A stretch of DNA of 64,000 bases from Elymus sibiricus. Lineage: Eukaryota; Streptophyta; Magnoliopsida; Poales; Poaceae. Shown one piece after another: positions 11,205 to 23,546 of this stretch. Below the pieces are notes generated by a model, which saw only the letters and a list, made by a program, of their open reading frames with translations, was not told where the DNA came from and searched no databases. How positions within the stretch are numbered: position 1 is the stretch's first letter; the number at the start of each line of letters is the position of its first letter. The translations under genes were made by a program, and so were the position numbers. The stretch spans positions 431,311,379 through 431,375,378 of the forward strand of contig CM077676.1 in assembly GCA_039707655.1 (NCBI GenBank), written 5' to 3'.

Positions 11205-11578
11205 CAGGAATTGGGGAGGAGGGAGGTGGTCGATTGGAGATGCGAGGCAGCGGCGGCGGCGACGGAAGCAGTTCTGGCGTGAGGAAGAAGATGAAGCTGG
11301 GGAAAGCAGGGGTGAATGAGTGGCGCCTCCTCACGGTTGCCTTTTTATGGGGAAGGCGCGGGGGGAGGCTGGCTCTTCACTGTTTACCCCAGCCACGTTC
11401 TTTTACAGGCGCACTACCGCAAAATAACCGCAACAGTCCAAGTCCCCAGGACCCGCAGTAAATGCGTGGACTGGACATGCGTCAGGATAACCATCATGAT
11501 GAAAATTACGGTGGCAGTTTCCCGCAGTGTATCTGTGCATTGTTTGGGCCTAGCCCAACGACGCTTCGAACGCACGTA

Positions 11579-11599
11579 TGGCCCAGGCCCGGGGGCTCC
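11579..11599 (+). promoter_or_regulatory. Polypurine-type tract before the 3' LTR of the Tat element
   Basis: A G-rich run (GGCCCGGGGGCTCC) directly abuts the LTR start TGTCGG. Plus-strand DNA synthesis would be primed here. It is interrupted by pyrimidines, as in several plant elements. Confidence 0.5.
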
Positions 11600-12461
11600 T
11601 GTCGGTGTATAAAATATGGGTATTTTATACCCTGGCTTATGCACAGACAGTAGCAGCCTCCTTGCCGGCCAAGCCTAGCCGGGAACTATCAAGACCAAGA
11701 TTCCGAGTCCAGTCGCGGAAGCTACCAGAAAGAAGCTCAAGACACATCACTCAACCAGTACCAAAGATGAAGACATTCCTTACCGGCAAGGCTAAGCCGG
11801 CAAGGTGAGGACCCTGCAAGCTCCGTACCGGCGAGCTCCTGCCAGCCCTCCAGCGCTCCACCTCACCGCACAGGTGTTCGCTAGTGGGCGAGGTGTCGAC
11901 CGCACGGGCTGGTTGGTAAGGCTTATCGGACACGTGTCAGCACGCTGGGACAGGATTTGCTTCTAATGACACACGTCCAGGAGGCGTGTCAGGATAATAC
12001 GAGGTAGCTGGGCAAGCGGTGCAGAAACCTTGCCGGGACTACCTCTCCACATGACACCTAACGGCGCATTTAATGCCTTTGTCCTAATCTAGCAAAGTTA
12101 GGTATGATAGAACTGTTTGCTATCTAATCTCTATGTAATTACTGTTTTGCCACTGTGGTAACTCCTTTGAGCTATAAAAGGAGGGCCAAGGCAACAGTTA
12201 GGAGGATTCGGACCCCTTTTCAAACACAAGCACGTCTCGTGTAGCTGCTCCTCCCACCTTGCCGGGAGAATCGCTCCTTGTACTGTGCCCCCACACCATT
12301 AATACACCAAAAGCAGGAGTAGGGTTTTACGCTTCTCTACGGCCCGAACCTGGGTAAAATCCCTTGCGCCCTCCGTTGTTCATGCTCTTTGTGCACGTCG
12401 ATCTCCCTCGCCGAACCACAAGGGGCTGCATGGCCCCATAGATGGTCGTCACACCACGACA
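11600..12461 (+). repeat. 3' LTR of the Tat element, 862 bp
   Basis: It starts TGTCGGTGTATAAAATATGG after the purine-rich tract and ends CACACCACGACA; the same end precedes the primer site at 92. A TATA box sits at 12172-12180 and a TAGGGTTTTACGC / GAACCTGGGTAAAATCCC block lies near the expected R/U5 region. The right flank begins GTGTG; the left duplication is outside the window. Confidence 0.85.
12172..12180 (+). promoter_or_regulatory. TATA box in the Tat 3' LTR
   Basis: CTATAAAAG lies about 280 bases before the LTR end, a usual place for the U3/R border. Confidence 0.55.
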
Positions 12462-13495
12462 GTGTGGATTTCTTGTGGTCCAGGCAATGGATGTCTATAG
12501 TTTCTGCCTTTTTGTTTTCGATCCCCTCCATTAAATTTTCCTTTCCATTTCAATTGCATTCGCAAATGTCAACATGTCTGTTCGTGGCATTGTTCAGGTC
12601 ATAGGGCTCTTGGCGTTGTTCAGGTCAAAAATTCCTAATGTTGGAGCTACATGATATCATAGGGCTCTTGGCGTTGTTCAGCTCATATCTCAGATTAATG
12701 CCTTCACCACAGGTCATATCTCAAATTAATGCCTTCACCTCCATTCTCACGAAATTGTTCTGACGATGCACCGAAAGTGTATGTTCATTGTCTCACTAAT
12801 TGCATCATGCTGTGATATATATAAACTAATAGATGGTTCGTTCAATGAGAGGCGATTTGGAGGCCGGGGCCAATAAGCCCATTTTTTTTAAAAATAATAA
12901 TAAGAAATTCTGTTTAGAAGTTTTAATAAAATCTGAAATAATTTGACATGTATATATCAATTGATGTATTTTACATATGTGTAAACTTCTGTTAAAATAT
13001 ACTTTACCGTGTATGTGGATTTCTATGCACGTGTTGTTTGCTATTTTTTAAAATCCAGGTTTTGGTTCTTTTGTGTATGTATATATAAAAACATGTACTA
13101 CATGAAAATTTATAGGTGCAACAGATCACATCTATATGTGCATGTCCAAAAAAATAAAATAAAAATTACACCTCAAATATTTATTTACAATTTTTTAAAA
13201 ACCCAGACCCACTGGAGTCCACGATCCAAAATCAAACTTTGTCGCGAATCCATTTGAAGCAAGCACAAAAGAAAATGTGACAGTGCTTACTGATTTTGAG
13301 GGCATCACATGTAAATAGAGAAGCAATCAAGAGTTTGACATTTAAATTTTTAGTGTTGGACCAAAATCCTATATATGGTTATGATTCAGATGAGTGGAGC
13401 TCCCAACCACTTACAACACATTTTTGTAGAAGAAGGCATGCGATGGCAAGTGTTACTTGCAAGAGTTAACATTTACTAGTTTCATGTTCTTTCTC
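12462..13495. other. AT-rich intergenic sequence without recognisable genes
   Basis: No coding similarity is visible. It holds two short duplications: a ~28-base unit (TCATAGGGCTCTTGGCGTTG) at 12599 and 12658, and a ~26-base unit (TCATATCTCARATTAATGCC) at 12685 and 12715. The rest is AT-rich with A and T runs. Confidence 0.5.
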
Positions 13496-13726
13496 GCAAA
13501 ATATGAGAGAGCAATGATCTCCTATGAATTTCCCTGGAGCTTGCACTATTCATGCACATGAATAATCATGTTATGATACAAACATATGATCACAAATCCT
13601 ATTAATAAAATTGAAGGGGTAGGATAGTGCTTACTATCATTGTGGAAAAATGCGTACAAAAGCCTGGCCAATGGAGATGAAACGAGTCAACACGCCACCC
13701 AATAACTGGAGATGAAAGAAGTCAAT

Positions 13727-13738
13727 GTGCCACACGAC
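13727..13738 (+). repeat. Left target-site duplication of the LINE
   Basis: GTGCCACACGAC here matches GTGCCATATGAC at 16652-16663 except for two positions, both C/T. Twelve-base duplications are typical of LINE insertion. Confidence 0.6.
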
Positions 13739-13993
13739 CTCCAATGGACATCCTTTGTTCTGAAGAATACTTGGTTAGTTAGCCAACTACTTGCTACTAC
13801 ATACCCACATTTTTACTCCCAATCCACCCACACTACTTTCCTAGTCCCGTCGATCTCATAATGGGCTGTTATCTAACCTTCGGAATCACCATACTAATGT
13901 TGCTTTGTTCGAGCTAGACGTTGTGTTGTCTTTATTGCGGGACTTCTCCCTAAGCAACGCCACTGGCAAAAGGTTCCTAGTCCATGGTGATGG

Positions 13994-14459
13994 TGTCCTA
14001 AATAGGGGGGGTGCTAACCACTTTGACTCCTAGAGGTGGGCTGGGCCGAGGACCCCCAATCAACTAACCAGTGGGCCACATTCGTCAGGCTCCATGAAGT
14101 ACTCTAGATGGAATCTTCCGAAGACTTGGTGCATACTCCAATGCACGAATGCAATCTTTAGCACGTTTATCTCTAGATGTAACCGACCTATGTGTAACCC
14201 TAGGTACCCTCGGTGTCTATATACGCGGAGGGTTTTATACCATAGAGGCGAACTCATTCACATACGATCTTGAGGTAAATCAACATGTACTCTGTACCCC
14301 ATCGACAATTAATACAACAAAGCAAGACATAGTATTTTACCTTTTCGAGGGGGCCTGAACCTGGGTAAACACCGTGTCCCCCCTCTGTCCTGTTACCATC
14401 GTGCCAAGGTTACTAGCTCGGGTCCCCCTACTCGAGATTGGCCGGATTCGACTCCGTTA
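13994..14459 (+). repeat. Solo LTR, 466 bp, inside the LINE
   Basis: It starts TGTCCTAAATAGGGG and ends CGACTCCGTTA, a decayed form of an end like GACACCGACA. The 5-bp duplication GATGG is perfect (13989-13993 and 14460-14464). Internal CTATATACGCGGAGGGTTTT and GGGCCTGAACCTGGGTAAAC blocks are LTR-like. No internal domain is present, so recombination between two LTRs removed it. Confidence 0.72.
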
Positions 14460-14750
14460 GATGGGTCCTCCTTCTCGACAAAGCAGGCCTACGCGCTCCT
14501 CACGGGGGAACCCGACATCGACATGTACGTCCCTATCATTTAGAACTCTTAGGTGCCAAGGAAGGTCATGATCTTTGGATGGCTGCTATTTAATGATCGT
14601 CTAAACTCCAAAGGCATCCTCTTCCACAAGAACATCGCACCAGACAGTAAGTGCCCTTGGTGTAACGCCCCATGCAAAGTCATTATTCACCTCTTCATAC
14701 ATTACCTATTAGCCACCTCGGTTTGGTGTCAGCTCAGCCTTCTCGCGCCT

Positions 14751-16300
14751 TTCTACTTGTAGACTGCGTTCGTATTTCTCCGAAGAGGAGAGGATGATGC
14801 AGTATAGTAGAGATAAGTATTTCCCTCAGTTAAGAACCAAGGTTATCAATCCAATAGGAGAACCAAGCAAAATCCCGTTAGACGCACCTGCACACACAAA
14901 AGCAAACACTTGCACCCAATGCAAATAAGAGGGTTGTCAATCCTCTTAGCGGTTATTTGCAAGGATTAATTCTGATAGTGATAGATAGATAAACTAAAAT
15001 ACTAAATAAAATAAAAGTAAATAAATTGCAACAAAGTATTTTTGGTTTTAATATATGATAAATGTAGACCCGGGGGCCATAGTTTTCACTAGAGGCTTCT
15101 CTCTCGAACACATAGCATACGGTGGGTAAATAAATTACTGTTGGGCAATTGATAGAAAAGCAAATAATTATGACGGATTCATGGCAATGATCATGTATAT
15201 AGGCATCACGTCCGAGACAAGTAGACCGACTCCTGCCTGCATCTACTACTATTACTCCACCCATCGACCGCAATCCAGCATGCATCTAGGGTATTAAGTA
15301 TGAAACAGAGTAACGCCTTAAGCAAGATGACATGATGTAGACAAAGTAAACTCAAGCAATATGATTAAACCCCATCTTTTTATCCTTAATGACAACAATA
15401 CAAATACGTGTCATGTCCCTTTCTGTCACTGGGATTGAGCACCGCAAGATTGAACCCATCACAAAGCACCTTTCCCATTGCAAGATAAACCAATCTAGTT
15501 GGCCAAACCAAATCGATAGATCGGAGAGAAATACAAAGCTATAATAATCATGCATAAAAGAGTTCAGAGAAGACTCAAATATTTCTCATGAATAATCTGA
15601 TCATAAACTCACAATTCACCGGATCCCAACAAACACACCGCAAAAGAAGATTACATCGGATAGAACTCCAAGAACATCGAGGAGAACATGGTATTGAAGA
15701 TCAAAGTGTGAGAAGAAGCCATCTAGCTACTAGCTATGGACCCGTAGGCATGTGGTAAACTACTCACACATAATCGGAGGGGCAGCAAGGTTGATGAAGA
15801 AGCCCTCCGTGATCGATTCCCCCTCCGGCAGAGTACCGGAAAAGGCCTCCAGATGGGATCGCGGAAGAACAGAGGCTTGCGGCGGTGGAAAGGTTTTCTC
15901 TTCTGCCTTTCTGGTATATTGGGAATATTTGGGAATTTATAGCGCTAGAATTAGGTCAGGAGAGGCTACGAGGGGCCCACAATCCTGGGGGCGCGCCTAC
16001 CCCCCTGGGCGCGCCCTCCAGGCTTGCCGCCTCCTCGTGGCTCCTCTGGTCTTCTCCCGAAGCTTAGTGGGTCTCTTCTGGTCCAGAAAAAATTAATCCA
16101 AAGTTTTTTTCTCGTTTGGACTCTTTTTGATAATGATTTTCTAAAAAGACAAAAACAAGCAAAATACAGCAACTGGCACTGGGCACTGGGTTAATAGGTT
16201 AGTCCCAAAAAATGATATATAATGGCATATAAAACATCCAAGATTGATACTATAATAGCATGGAACAATAAAAAATTATAGATACGTTGGAGACGTATCA
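14751..16300 (-). repeat. Solo LTR, about 1.55 kb, TGATACGTCTCC type, inside the LINE
   Basis: On the minus strand it starts TGATACGTCTCCAACGTATC and carries the GGCGCGCC palindrome pair at 15989-16015. The 5-bp duplication CGCCT is perfect (14746-14750 and 16301-16305). With these borders the far end is TAGAA rather than CA, so the true end may be at 14758 (TGTAGACTG) with the seven extra bases being target or variant sequence; the duplication favours 14751. Excising it restores the LINE reading frame. Confidence 0.72.
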
Positions 16301-17911
16301 CGCCTGCCTCCATTGACCTCATTTGTGATGTCCCTTCTCCACCTGGAATTAACAAAATAGTTGGCCTTCCATGGCTCTCACCATCCTTTGGAAGATTTGG
16401 GATTCGCATAACGTGACTGTGTTCCGCCATAAAATAACCTCACCGAGGTCTCTATTAGGAATATAATTAGTGATTTTAATCTATGGGCCTTCTGTTTCAA
16501 TATAAGGTCCCAAAAGCTGGTGGTCATGGCATGCCACCATTAGCTCTCCTCGCGCAGTAGTGCTCTCTTGTAAAATTTCGCTTTTTTTGCTCTTTGAGTA
16601 ATGAGTCAGGTGGGGACCCTCCCTCTCCTCGTGGTGATTGGTCAAAAAAAAGTGCCATATGACAAAGGGGATGAAAGGAGTCAAAGTGCCACTCGACAAA
16701 AAATGATGGAAGGAGTCAGCATGCCACATGAAAATGGAGATGAAATAAATCAATGCCCACACATGACAAATGAAGATGACAGAAGTCAACGCACTATTCG
16801 ACAAATATATGTCATGAGAATGAAAAAGTTGAGATTTGGAGAATCTGCTTGACAACCAACATTTTATGTAGAAAAACCTAGAGGAACCATTTAAGTTCAT
16901 TTCTTCAAATGAAATCCGACTATGGTTTTCTTTTTTTAGGAAAAAAAATGGAGAAGATGATGTCCCACCCAATGGAAAAACTTTCTACTTTTTACACTAC
17001 ATCTCCATTTTTTGCGTGGTGCATCGACTCCTTTTTCGTAACAAAAATTTACCCATAGTTGATATGCGATATCTTACTCCTCTATTCTTATCAAAAAAGA
17101 TTTTGGGAGATAATCACTCTGTCTATAGTATCCCATAATTCACGTGAGACTTCCGGATTTTGACAATGCACAATCTCGATGCATCAAACAATAATGAGTA
17201 CCACGAAAAGTCATCGGATATCATCCCCTCCATGTTTTTTATAAAAAAATAATAAATAAAATATTAGTTTATGAAACTTTGGTCTAGTGCCCTTTTAGAA
17301 AGTACATGGGGGAGAACTACCTAGTATCAAATTCAACAGGCAACACATTTAGTATAATTCTTATAGATCATTGTATCATGCTAGACTTTCTGTGTAGCAC
17401 GAGCTTAAGTGGTGCCCCTATTTCTCCCTAAATATAAATCGTTACATGCCAATCCATCCCTCGAAATCCAAATGTTTTGGTTCTCAAGACATATATTTGT
17501 TGCATAGCATGTTGACTCATTTCATCTCTATTTGGCATGTGTCACATTGAATCCTTTCATCAGCATTTGTCGTGTTGCGTGTTGACTCTTTTCATATCCC
17601 TTTGTCCCATGGCACATTGAATCCTTTCATTTCCTACGTCTTGTGACACTTTAACTCCTTAGTTTCATCTCCATTTGTCGTGTGGCACGTTGAATCCTTT
17701 CATATGTATTTATTGAGTTTTCGTAAGCGTTTTCCCCACTAATAGTAAGCACTGCCGCAACCCTTAAGTCAAATAAATTGGGTTTCAGATATCATATGAT
17801 TCTATCACATAACATAATTATTCTTGTCCATGATCTATGGGATGTAGGTTCACCAAACCAATTCGAGCTCCACGGAAATTCGTAGGACATCATTGCTCTC
17901 TAATATTTTGT

Positions 17912-18287
17912 CACACAAAATTCAGATTCTTATAGGGAGGTATGAGATTTATCTCTTTTGTTGTAGCTTGAGTTGATTCTATCTTTTTTACTTTATGATT
18001 GTTTTTATCTACTGAAATGGTTAAAAATATTGCCATGTTGGATGCATTTATTACTCCTGCTTGTATGGAGTATATTTAGTTGTATTATATCTTTCTCAAA
18101 TTAACGATAATTCTAGCTCATGTAGCGTTTCCCGAGTTTTTCCTGTTGTTTTGTTTTGTTTTGTTTCGTCCTCTTCCTTTTTCAGAAAGTACAGTTGATT
18201 ATTTGAGGTTGTCTAACCTTCTACTGCCCTGACTTCTGCAACCATAACACTGGTGGCCTCCTCTTCCTTTTTCGGGTGAGTCCTTAG

Positions 18288-18360
<73 letters not shown>

Positions 18361-19030
18361 TGGTCAGGCCATCGAGCTATGGACAACTATGGTGCCGACC
18401 ATCGAGCTGATGTTTTAGTTTTTCAATATGTGGTGGTTGTCTTGCATTCACCACAATCATGTGATTGTGATGATCTTTCTTGTCAATGAAATTTCTCTCT
18501 TGTAGTTTTGTCCTGGTTAGGTCCTTTTTCTACTCCATGCTACTGTTGCTACATGGTTTTGGTCATGGTCTATGTGTTGTTTGATAGAATCCCAATACGG
18601 TTTTGACTTGCCAATGTCTATCAAATAGAATAAAATGATTGTGTGTTGTGTAGTGTTGTCTAATGTAGAATTAAGAATTCTATTCTTTTGTATCATTTTG
18701 ATTAAAAAGGTGCTATCATTTTGTTCGGATCTGTCATATGTATGTGATGTGGTTTAGTATAAGGATAAATTCTCTGATGTTATCGGTCCAGTGTTAGCTA
18801 TCAACCATGTGTATGTGTAGGGTATAAGTAATACAGATAAAAAAACACTAAATTGTCTCCCCTCATTCTTAATCTGTTCCAGCTTCATCTTCAAGTTCTA
18901 TTCCCCTTTTGAAATCTGTAAGAACAAACTCTACTCTCCCCTATATCTTTTCCTACATCTCCTTTGTCTAAATTGGTTGATTCCTTTGTGTAAAGTGCCA
19001 AGTTGGCCTAGCGTGAAATACAACCATATG
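17912..19030. other. AT-rich spacer between the two inverted-repeat elements
   Basis: No coding similarity is seen. The segment contains the compound microsatellite at 18288-18359 and otherwise unremarkable AT-rich sequence. Confidence 0.45.
18288..18359. repeat. Compound (CT)n(GT)n microsatellite
   Basis: About 13 CT units run directly into about 22 GT units with one GA interruption. Likely length-polymorphic. Confidence 0.95.
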
Positions 19031-20465
19031 ATATTAGAGAGCAATGATATCCTATGAATTTCCATGGAGCTCGCATTATTTATGCATATGAGTAATTTTA
19101 TTACAAAATACAAGCATATGATATTTATAATCCTTTTAATATGATTTAAGGGATGTAGTGCTTCCTATCATTGTGGGAAAATGCTTACAAAAACCTGACC
19201 GATGGATATGAAGGGAGTCAACGTGTCACCTGACAATTAGAGATGAATGAAGTCAACGTGCCCCAAGACAGAGGGGATGAATGGAATCAAAACATCATGC
19301 AATAAATATAGATTAAACGAGCTAGCATGTCGTGTGACAAGTGTAGATAAAATTATTCAACGTGGACATGACAAATGGATATGAAAGGAGTCAATGCACC
19401 ATGCGATAAATACATGTCATTAGAATCAGAAAGTCCTAATTTGGAGGGTCAGATTGGCACCCAATGAATTATAAATAGAAATACCTAGAGGCACCACTTA
19501 AGCTCATTGCTTCAAATAAATTCCATCTTCATGTATTGTTCTACAAGAATTCATCTATGGTTTTCTCTTTTCAGGAAACAAATTAGAGAATATGATGACC
19601 CACCCAACGGAAATGGAAACTTTTACTTCTACGTTGCATCTTCATTTGTTGCCTGGTGCATCGACTCCTTTGTTATAAAAAAAATTTACCCATAGATGGT
19701 CTGCATTGACTTAGTCCTTTATTCTTATCAGAAAGTTTTGAGAGACCGTCTCTCGATATATAGTATCTTATAATTCACGTGAGAATTCAGGATTTTTACA
19801 ATGCCCAATCTCGATGCATCCAAACAAAAATGAGTACCTTCACGCAATATAGTACCACCCCCTCCATATTTTTCTACTAATAAAAAAACATAGATTAGCT
19901 CACGAAACTCCGGTCTATTGGCCCCTTTAGAAAGTACATCGGGGAGAAGTACCTAGTATCAAACTCACCAAGCAACTCATTTCCTAGTAATGCTTGTAGA
20001 TCGGTGTATCATGCCAGACTTTCTTTGCAGCAATGATCTTAATTAGTGCCCCTAGGTATCCCTAAACATAAATCATTAAGTGTTAATTTGACACTCCAAA
20101 TCTGAACATTTTGGTTCTCAAGACATATATTTGTCACATAGCGCGATGGCACATTTCATCACTTTCATCTGTCGCATTGAATTCTTTCATCTTCATTTCA
20201 TCTCTGTTTGTCCCATGGCGCATTGACTCCTTTCACCTCTGTCACATGGAACATTAACTCCTTTCATCTCTGTCACGTGGCACGTTAAATCCTTTCATCA
20301 CCAATTTTCGTGTGGTACGTTGACTCCTTTCATTATTATTTTTGAGTTTTCATAAGCATTTTCGACAATGATAGTTACCATCACCACATCCCTTATTCAA
20401 ATTAATAGGGTTGGAGATATCGTATGATGGTATCTCATAGCATAATTATTTAGGTGCATGATTTG
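19031..20465. mobile_element. Inverted-repeat element B, related to element A
   Basis: It starts ATATTAGAGAGCAATGATAT, like both ends of element A, and its interior follows A block by block (for example CCTAGAGGCACCACTTAAGC, AATTCACGTGAGAATTCAGG, TTTTGGTTCTCAAGACATAT). The left half carries forward and the right half inverted copies of the GGAGTCAACGTGCCAC subrepeat. The right arm fades before the outermost ~80 bases, so the right end is truncated or diverged. No coding sequence is present. Confidence 0.5.
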
Positions 20466-20906
20466 CACAAAGTTCAAACATGTTGTGATGATGGTCTGGG
20501 TGTTCAAAACCGTATGCTTGGCTGCACTTAAGTTGAAGTAAGAAAATGTCATTGACTTTCACAATTGAGGAAGATAAATATTTTCACCCTGAAAAACTAA
20601 AGAATTTCCTTCACATTATAGGGTGATGGGCACATAATATTAGTATAAGACATTATTGTAAACAATTTCCATCACTTGACATCAGAATAGGAAAAGTTAA
20701 GCATTCATACATGCATCATGAAGACCAGGTTCTCTTCAGTTGGTTTCTACTTTTGAAACTTTAGCAGTGAACATTAACTCTAGAGGCAAGCATGTATTTG
20801 CCTTTATAAAAGAACTAATGCATAAATTCATCCTAAGGTATGTCTGACACATGGGTCCTAAAGACCATGTCATAGATAGGGGCACATGTTTTACCTGGTA
20901 GCATTG
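20466..20906. other. Unassigned AT-rich sequence
   Basis: No gene, repeat border or structure could be recognised. Confidence 0.4.
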
Positions 20907-22014
20907 TGTGATAGCCCAGGGTAGTACCATAATTAGAATTGCTTGTTATCATTGCATCATTCTTTAAACTCGAAATGGGGATTTATCAACCCTCATGTTT
21001 TTTTCTTAAGGGCTAAAACTCTAAACTCTGCCAAATGTCCAAATGCCTTTCTTAAACCCTAATATTTTGGCAGTTGCCTCATATTAACTATGTGGGCCCT
21101 CCCAAAAGTTATTAAGGATTACATAGCATTCTCATGCATGTAAAAACATTTAAAATTGTTGTTTAGATAAAACAAGATTATTCCCTTTTGTTTTTTAATG
21201 GATAATTATGAAATTGTCCTATGTAGTTATTCCTTCTCCATTTAACTTGGAGAGCACTGCATTTGTTTGATCCCATAACTATCATTTGCCATGCTCATCA
21301 ATGTTAACAACATTTAATATGTTGTTTAGCACTAAACAATATTAACCCTTTTATTTAACTGTTGGACTTAATGGAAATGTTATACTTGGTGCATTTTAAT
21401 TCCAGTTAACTTGGAATTGTTGCATTAGTTTATTATCTGCTCCACATCGTATTCATGCCACTTGCATGCATATAAGAACCACTTGGAATGCCTTCCTTAG
21501 CAACTTTAACATCCTTTAATAACTTGGGGGTTGTGGAAATGTTTCATGTGATGCATTCCAACTCCAATTAACATGCTTCTAGTTGCACTAGGATATTCTT
21601 GCCTAACCATATGACATGCCATGCATTGCATATCATGAACATGCTGGATCTTTACCGTAGTAGTAAGATGCATCACTCATTTGCTTTTCCAGTGTTTTTG
21701 CTTCTTCTCGGCTAGGATAGAGAGATGGTGTGGGCGATGATGCAAGGTCTGCGAATGTACCAAGTATGGATTCCAGGCAAGCCAAACCTCCTTGTCTATT
21801 CTGACATATTCTATAGCTTCTCCATCATTGCTTGTATTAGAATATCAACGTTGTAGTTGGTCTATCATTACCTATCATTTTCATGGCTTGATTACTGTAA
21901 CCTGACATTGCCTTTGCCTTCCATTCCTATTATGTCTCGTTGCTTTCTTGTTATTGCCATCTTTAGACCTGCTTGCTACCGTAGTGTGCATGGTTAGGTT
22001 TTATGCTTCAATCA
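20907..22014 (+). repeat. Possible degenerate Gypsy-type LTR fragment
   Basis: It begins TGTGATAGCCCAGGGTAGTA, resembling the TGTGACAGCCC-type LTR starts of some grass Gypsy elements, and shows LTR-like low-complexity text with repeated ATGCCAT/CTTGGAAT words. It is cut at the right by the BARE-like LTR start. No duplication or partner was found. Confidence 0.35.
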
Positions 22015-23268
22015 TGGTTGGGAATATGCCCTAGAGGAAATATTAAATTTATTAATATTCTATTTCTTCGTTCATAACTAAATTTATATTTCTATTCCAT
22101 AATTGCATTGGTTATTGAATGTGAGATTCGAAGGAAAACCTAATTGCGTGTTGGATGATAAACACCAAAGAAGTCCCTAGTCTGGCCTCTAGAGGAGCTC
22201 ATGTATTGTTGATGGTTATTTTCTTCGTAGCCATGGGCATAGTTAATGTAACAAGTATGCCAACAATAATGAGGACATATTGTTGGCGTAATAAATGGTG
22301 TTGGGTAGGCCAACCTTATGAAATACCGCGAGATCACACCGTTAATATTTTGTTGGTATTCTCTTATAAATTTTTAATGTTTACTTGCATCCATAGACCA
22401 TGATAAATATCGTAGACCTGGATACTGGATGGTTACTTTGGGGAGGCCAAAAGTTACTCTATAACTAGGTAATTATAAAGCTAACTTTAAGGTACGCCCA
22501 AAAAGTATTTAGTGGTATATGATATGTCAATACTGGGATTTGACCCTCTACAGATGGACAGATACACTCTAGGACCACTCGATATTACAATGTCCATCAT
22601 GCCTGGCCAAACAATTTGACTAAGGTGTTAGTCATGGGGATACCAGAATACAGAAATGAGAAAAGAGAACAAACTGGTAAGGAGGATAACTAGGTATAGT
22701 GATCAAGGTGTTGATCATGCGGATACGATAGAAGTCTTGCCTCGAGTTTTGTAAACATATCGTGAGAAAATGAGAATAGTATGTGATAATATAAGGTTTG
22801 CTCCATAATGTTTTTCGTTCATATGTGAGAATTATTATGGGTGTCTAGATCCCACTAATAATTATTGACACAAAGGTTTTCTGGACATGTCCACATATTA
22901 TCGCACATCTAGGGTCACATGCTTAACAACTAGAGGTATGTAGAAGTACTATGAGATAAAGCAGATTGAGAGATATCAAGGGTTTCGGAAGTGTTTCATA
23001 TGATCTTGGAAGTGTTCCGGGAGGTTCTGAAGTGTCCAGTGATTTCTGGGAGTGATGTCGAAGGTCCGAAAATGTTATATAAGGCGAAGAAGCTTCCAAA
23101 AGGTTCTAGAAGCTAGTAGAACATTCTGGAAGATTCCTATGCTGCCATAGGATAAAGCGTCCCATAGGGCCCAAGTCGGCAGCCACCTTATTTATTTGGG
23201 GGCACGACAAGTTGGAACAGAGTCATAGTTGGACTAGGACTGTTTCGCGCATTGAGGAGGGAAGTACT
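22015..23268 (+). repeat. Degenerate BARE/Angela-like Copia LTR, cut by element H
   Basis: The start TGGTTGGGAATATGCCCTAG and the following GCATTGGTTATTGAATGTGA resemble the opening of BARE/Angela LTRs (TGTTGGAAATATGCCC). Further on come GGTGTTGATCATGCGGATAC and the GGTTCTAGAAGCTAGTAGAA / TTCTGGAAG repeats common in such LTRs. It is interrupted by the H insertion after GTACT at 23264-23268; the remainder, if any, is beyond the window. Confidence 0.5.
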
Positions 23269-23546
23269 TGATACGTCCATTTTGCATCATGTTTTTCTAC
23301 TGTTATTTATAGTGTTTTTAATCAATATAACACTTTGTGGAGCAATTCTAATGCCTTTTCTCTCTTAATATGCAAGATTTACACAAGGAGGGAGATTGCC
23401 GGCAGCTGGAATTCTGGACCTGAAAAAGCTATGTCAGAGATACCTATTCTGCACATCTCCAAATGAGCTGAAATTTCACAGAGATTTATTTTGGAATAAA
23501 TAAAAAATACTGGAAGCAAGAAGTACCAGAGGGGGCCACCCAGGTG

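Larger units (their letters stand above)
1..12461 (+). mobile_element. Tat-lineage Gypsy LTR retrotransposon, 5' end cut by window
   Basis: The last 92 bases of the 5' LTR are at the window start and match the last ~100 bases of a complete 3' LTR at 11600-12461. Between them lie, in order, a primer site, gag, protease, reverse transcriptase, RNase H, a second RNase H, integrase, an antisense gene and a purine/GC-rich tract. A second RNase H domain before integrase and an antisense gene after it are the marks of the Tat branch (Grande/RIRE2/Retand type) of plant Gypsy elements. Coding capacity is lost: about ten in-frame stops plus a frameshift around the protease. The element is old relative to the Athila-type element at 23269 onward, which has a single stop. 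Confidence 0.88.
13739..16651 (+). mobile_element. 5'-truncated LINE fragment, split by two solo LTRs
   Basis: Removing the solo LTRs at 13994-14459 and 14751-16300 leaves about 890 bases with a reading frame resembling the C-terminus of plant LINE ORF2 proteins. It shows LVHGDGSSFSTKQAYALL, then VPRKVMIFGWLLFNDRLNSK, CPWCNAPC and VIIHLFIHY (the zf-RVT zinc-binding domain: CxxC then H residues), and after the second LTR DVPSPPGIN and WDSHNVTVFRH. Two stops precede VPRKV and a frame change precedes WDSHN. It ends in eight A residues at 16644-16651. It is 12-bp target-duplicated and 5'-truncated, as expected for target-primed reverse transcription. Confidence 0.68.
13496..17911. mobile_element. 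Inverted-repeat element A, split by a LINE
   Basis: The two ends are diverged inverted copies: left ATGAGAGAGCAATGATCTCC and right (reverse complement) ATTAGAGAGCAATGATGTCC, similarity continuing for 200 bases or more through TAGTGCTTACTAT and the start of short subrepeats. The arms carry repeats built on GATGAAAGGAGTCAACGTGCC at 35-40 base spacing, pointing inward from both ends. No transposase is seen. It may be a Mutator- or foldback-like element; the class is uncertain. A LINE at 13739-16651 interrupts the left arm. The relatively uninterrupted copy at 19031-20465 supports the reconstruction. Confidence 0.55.
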
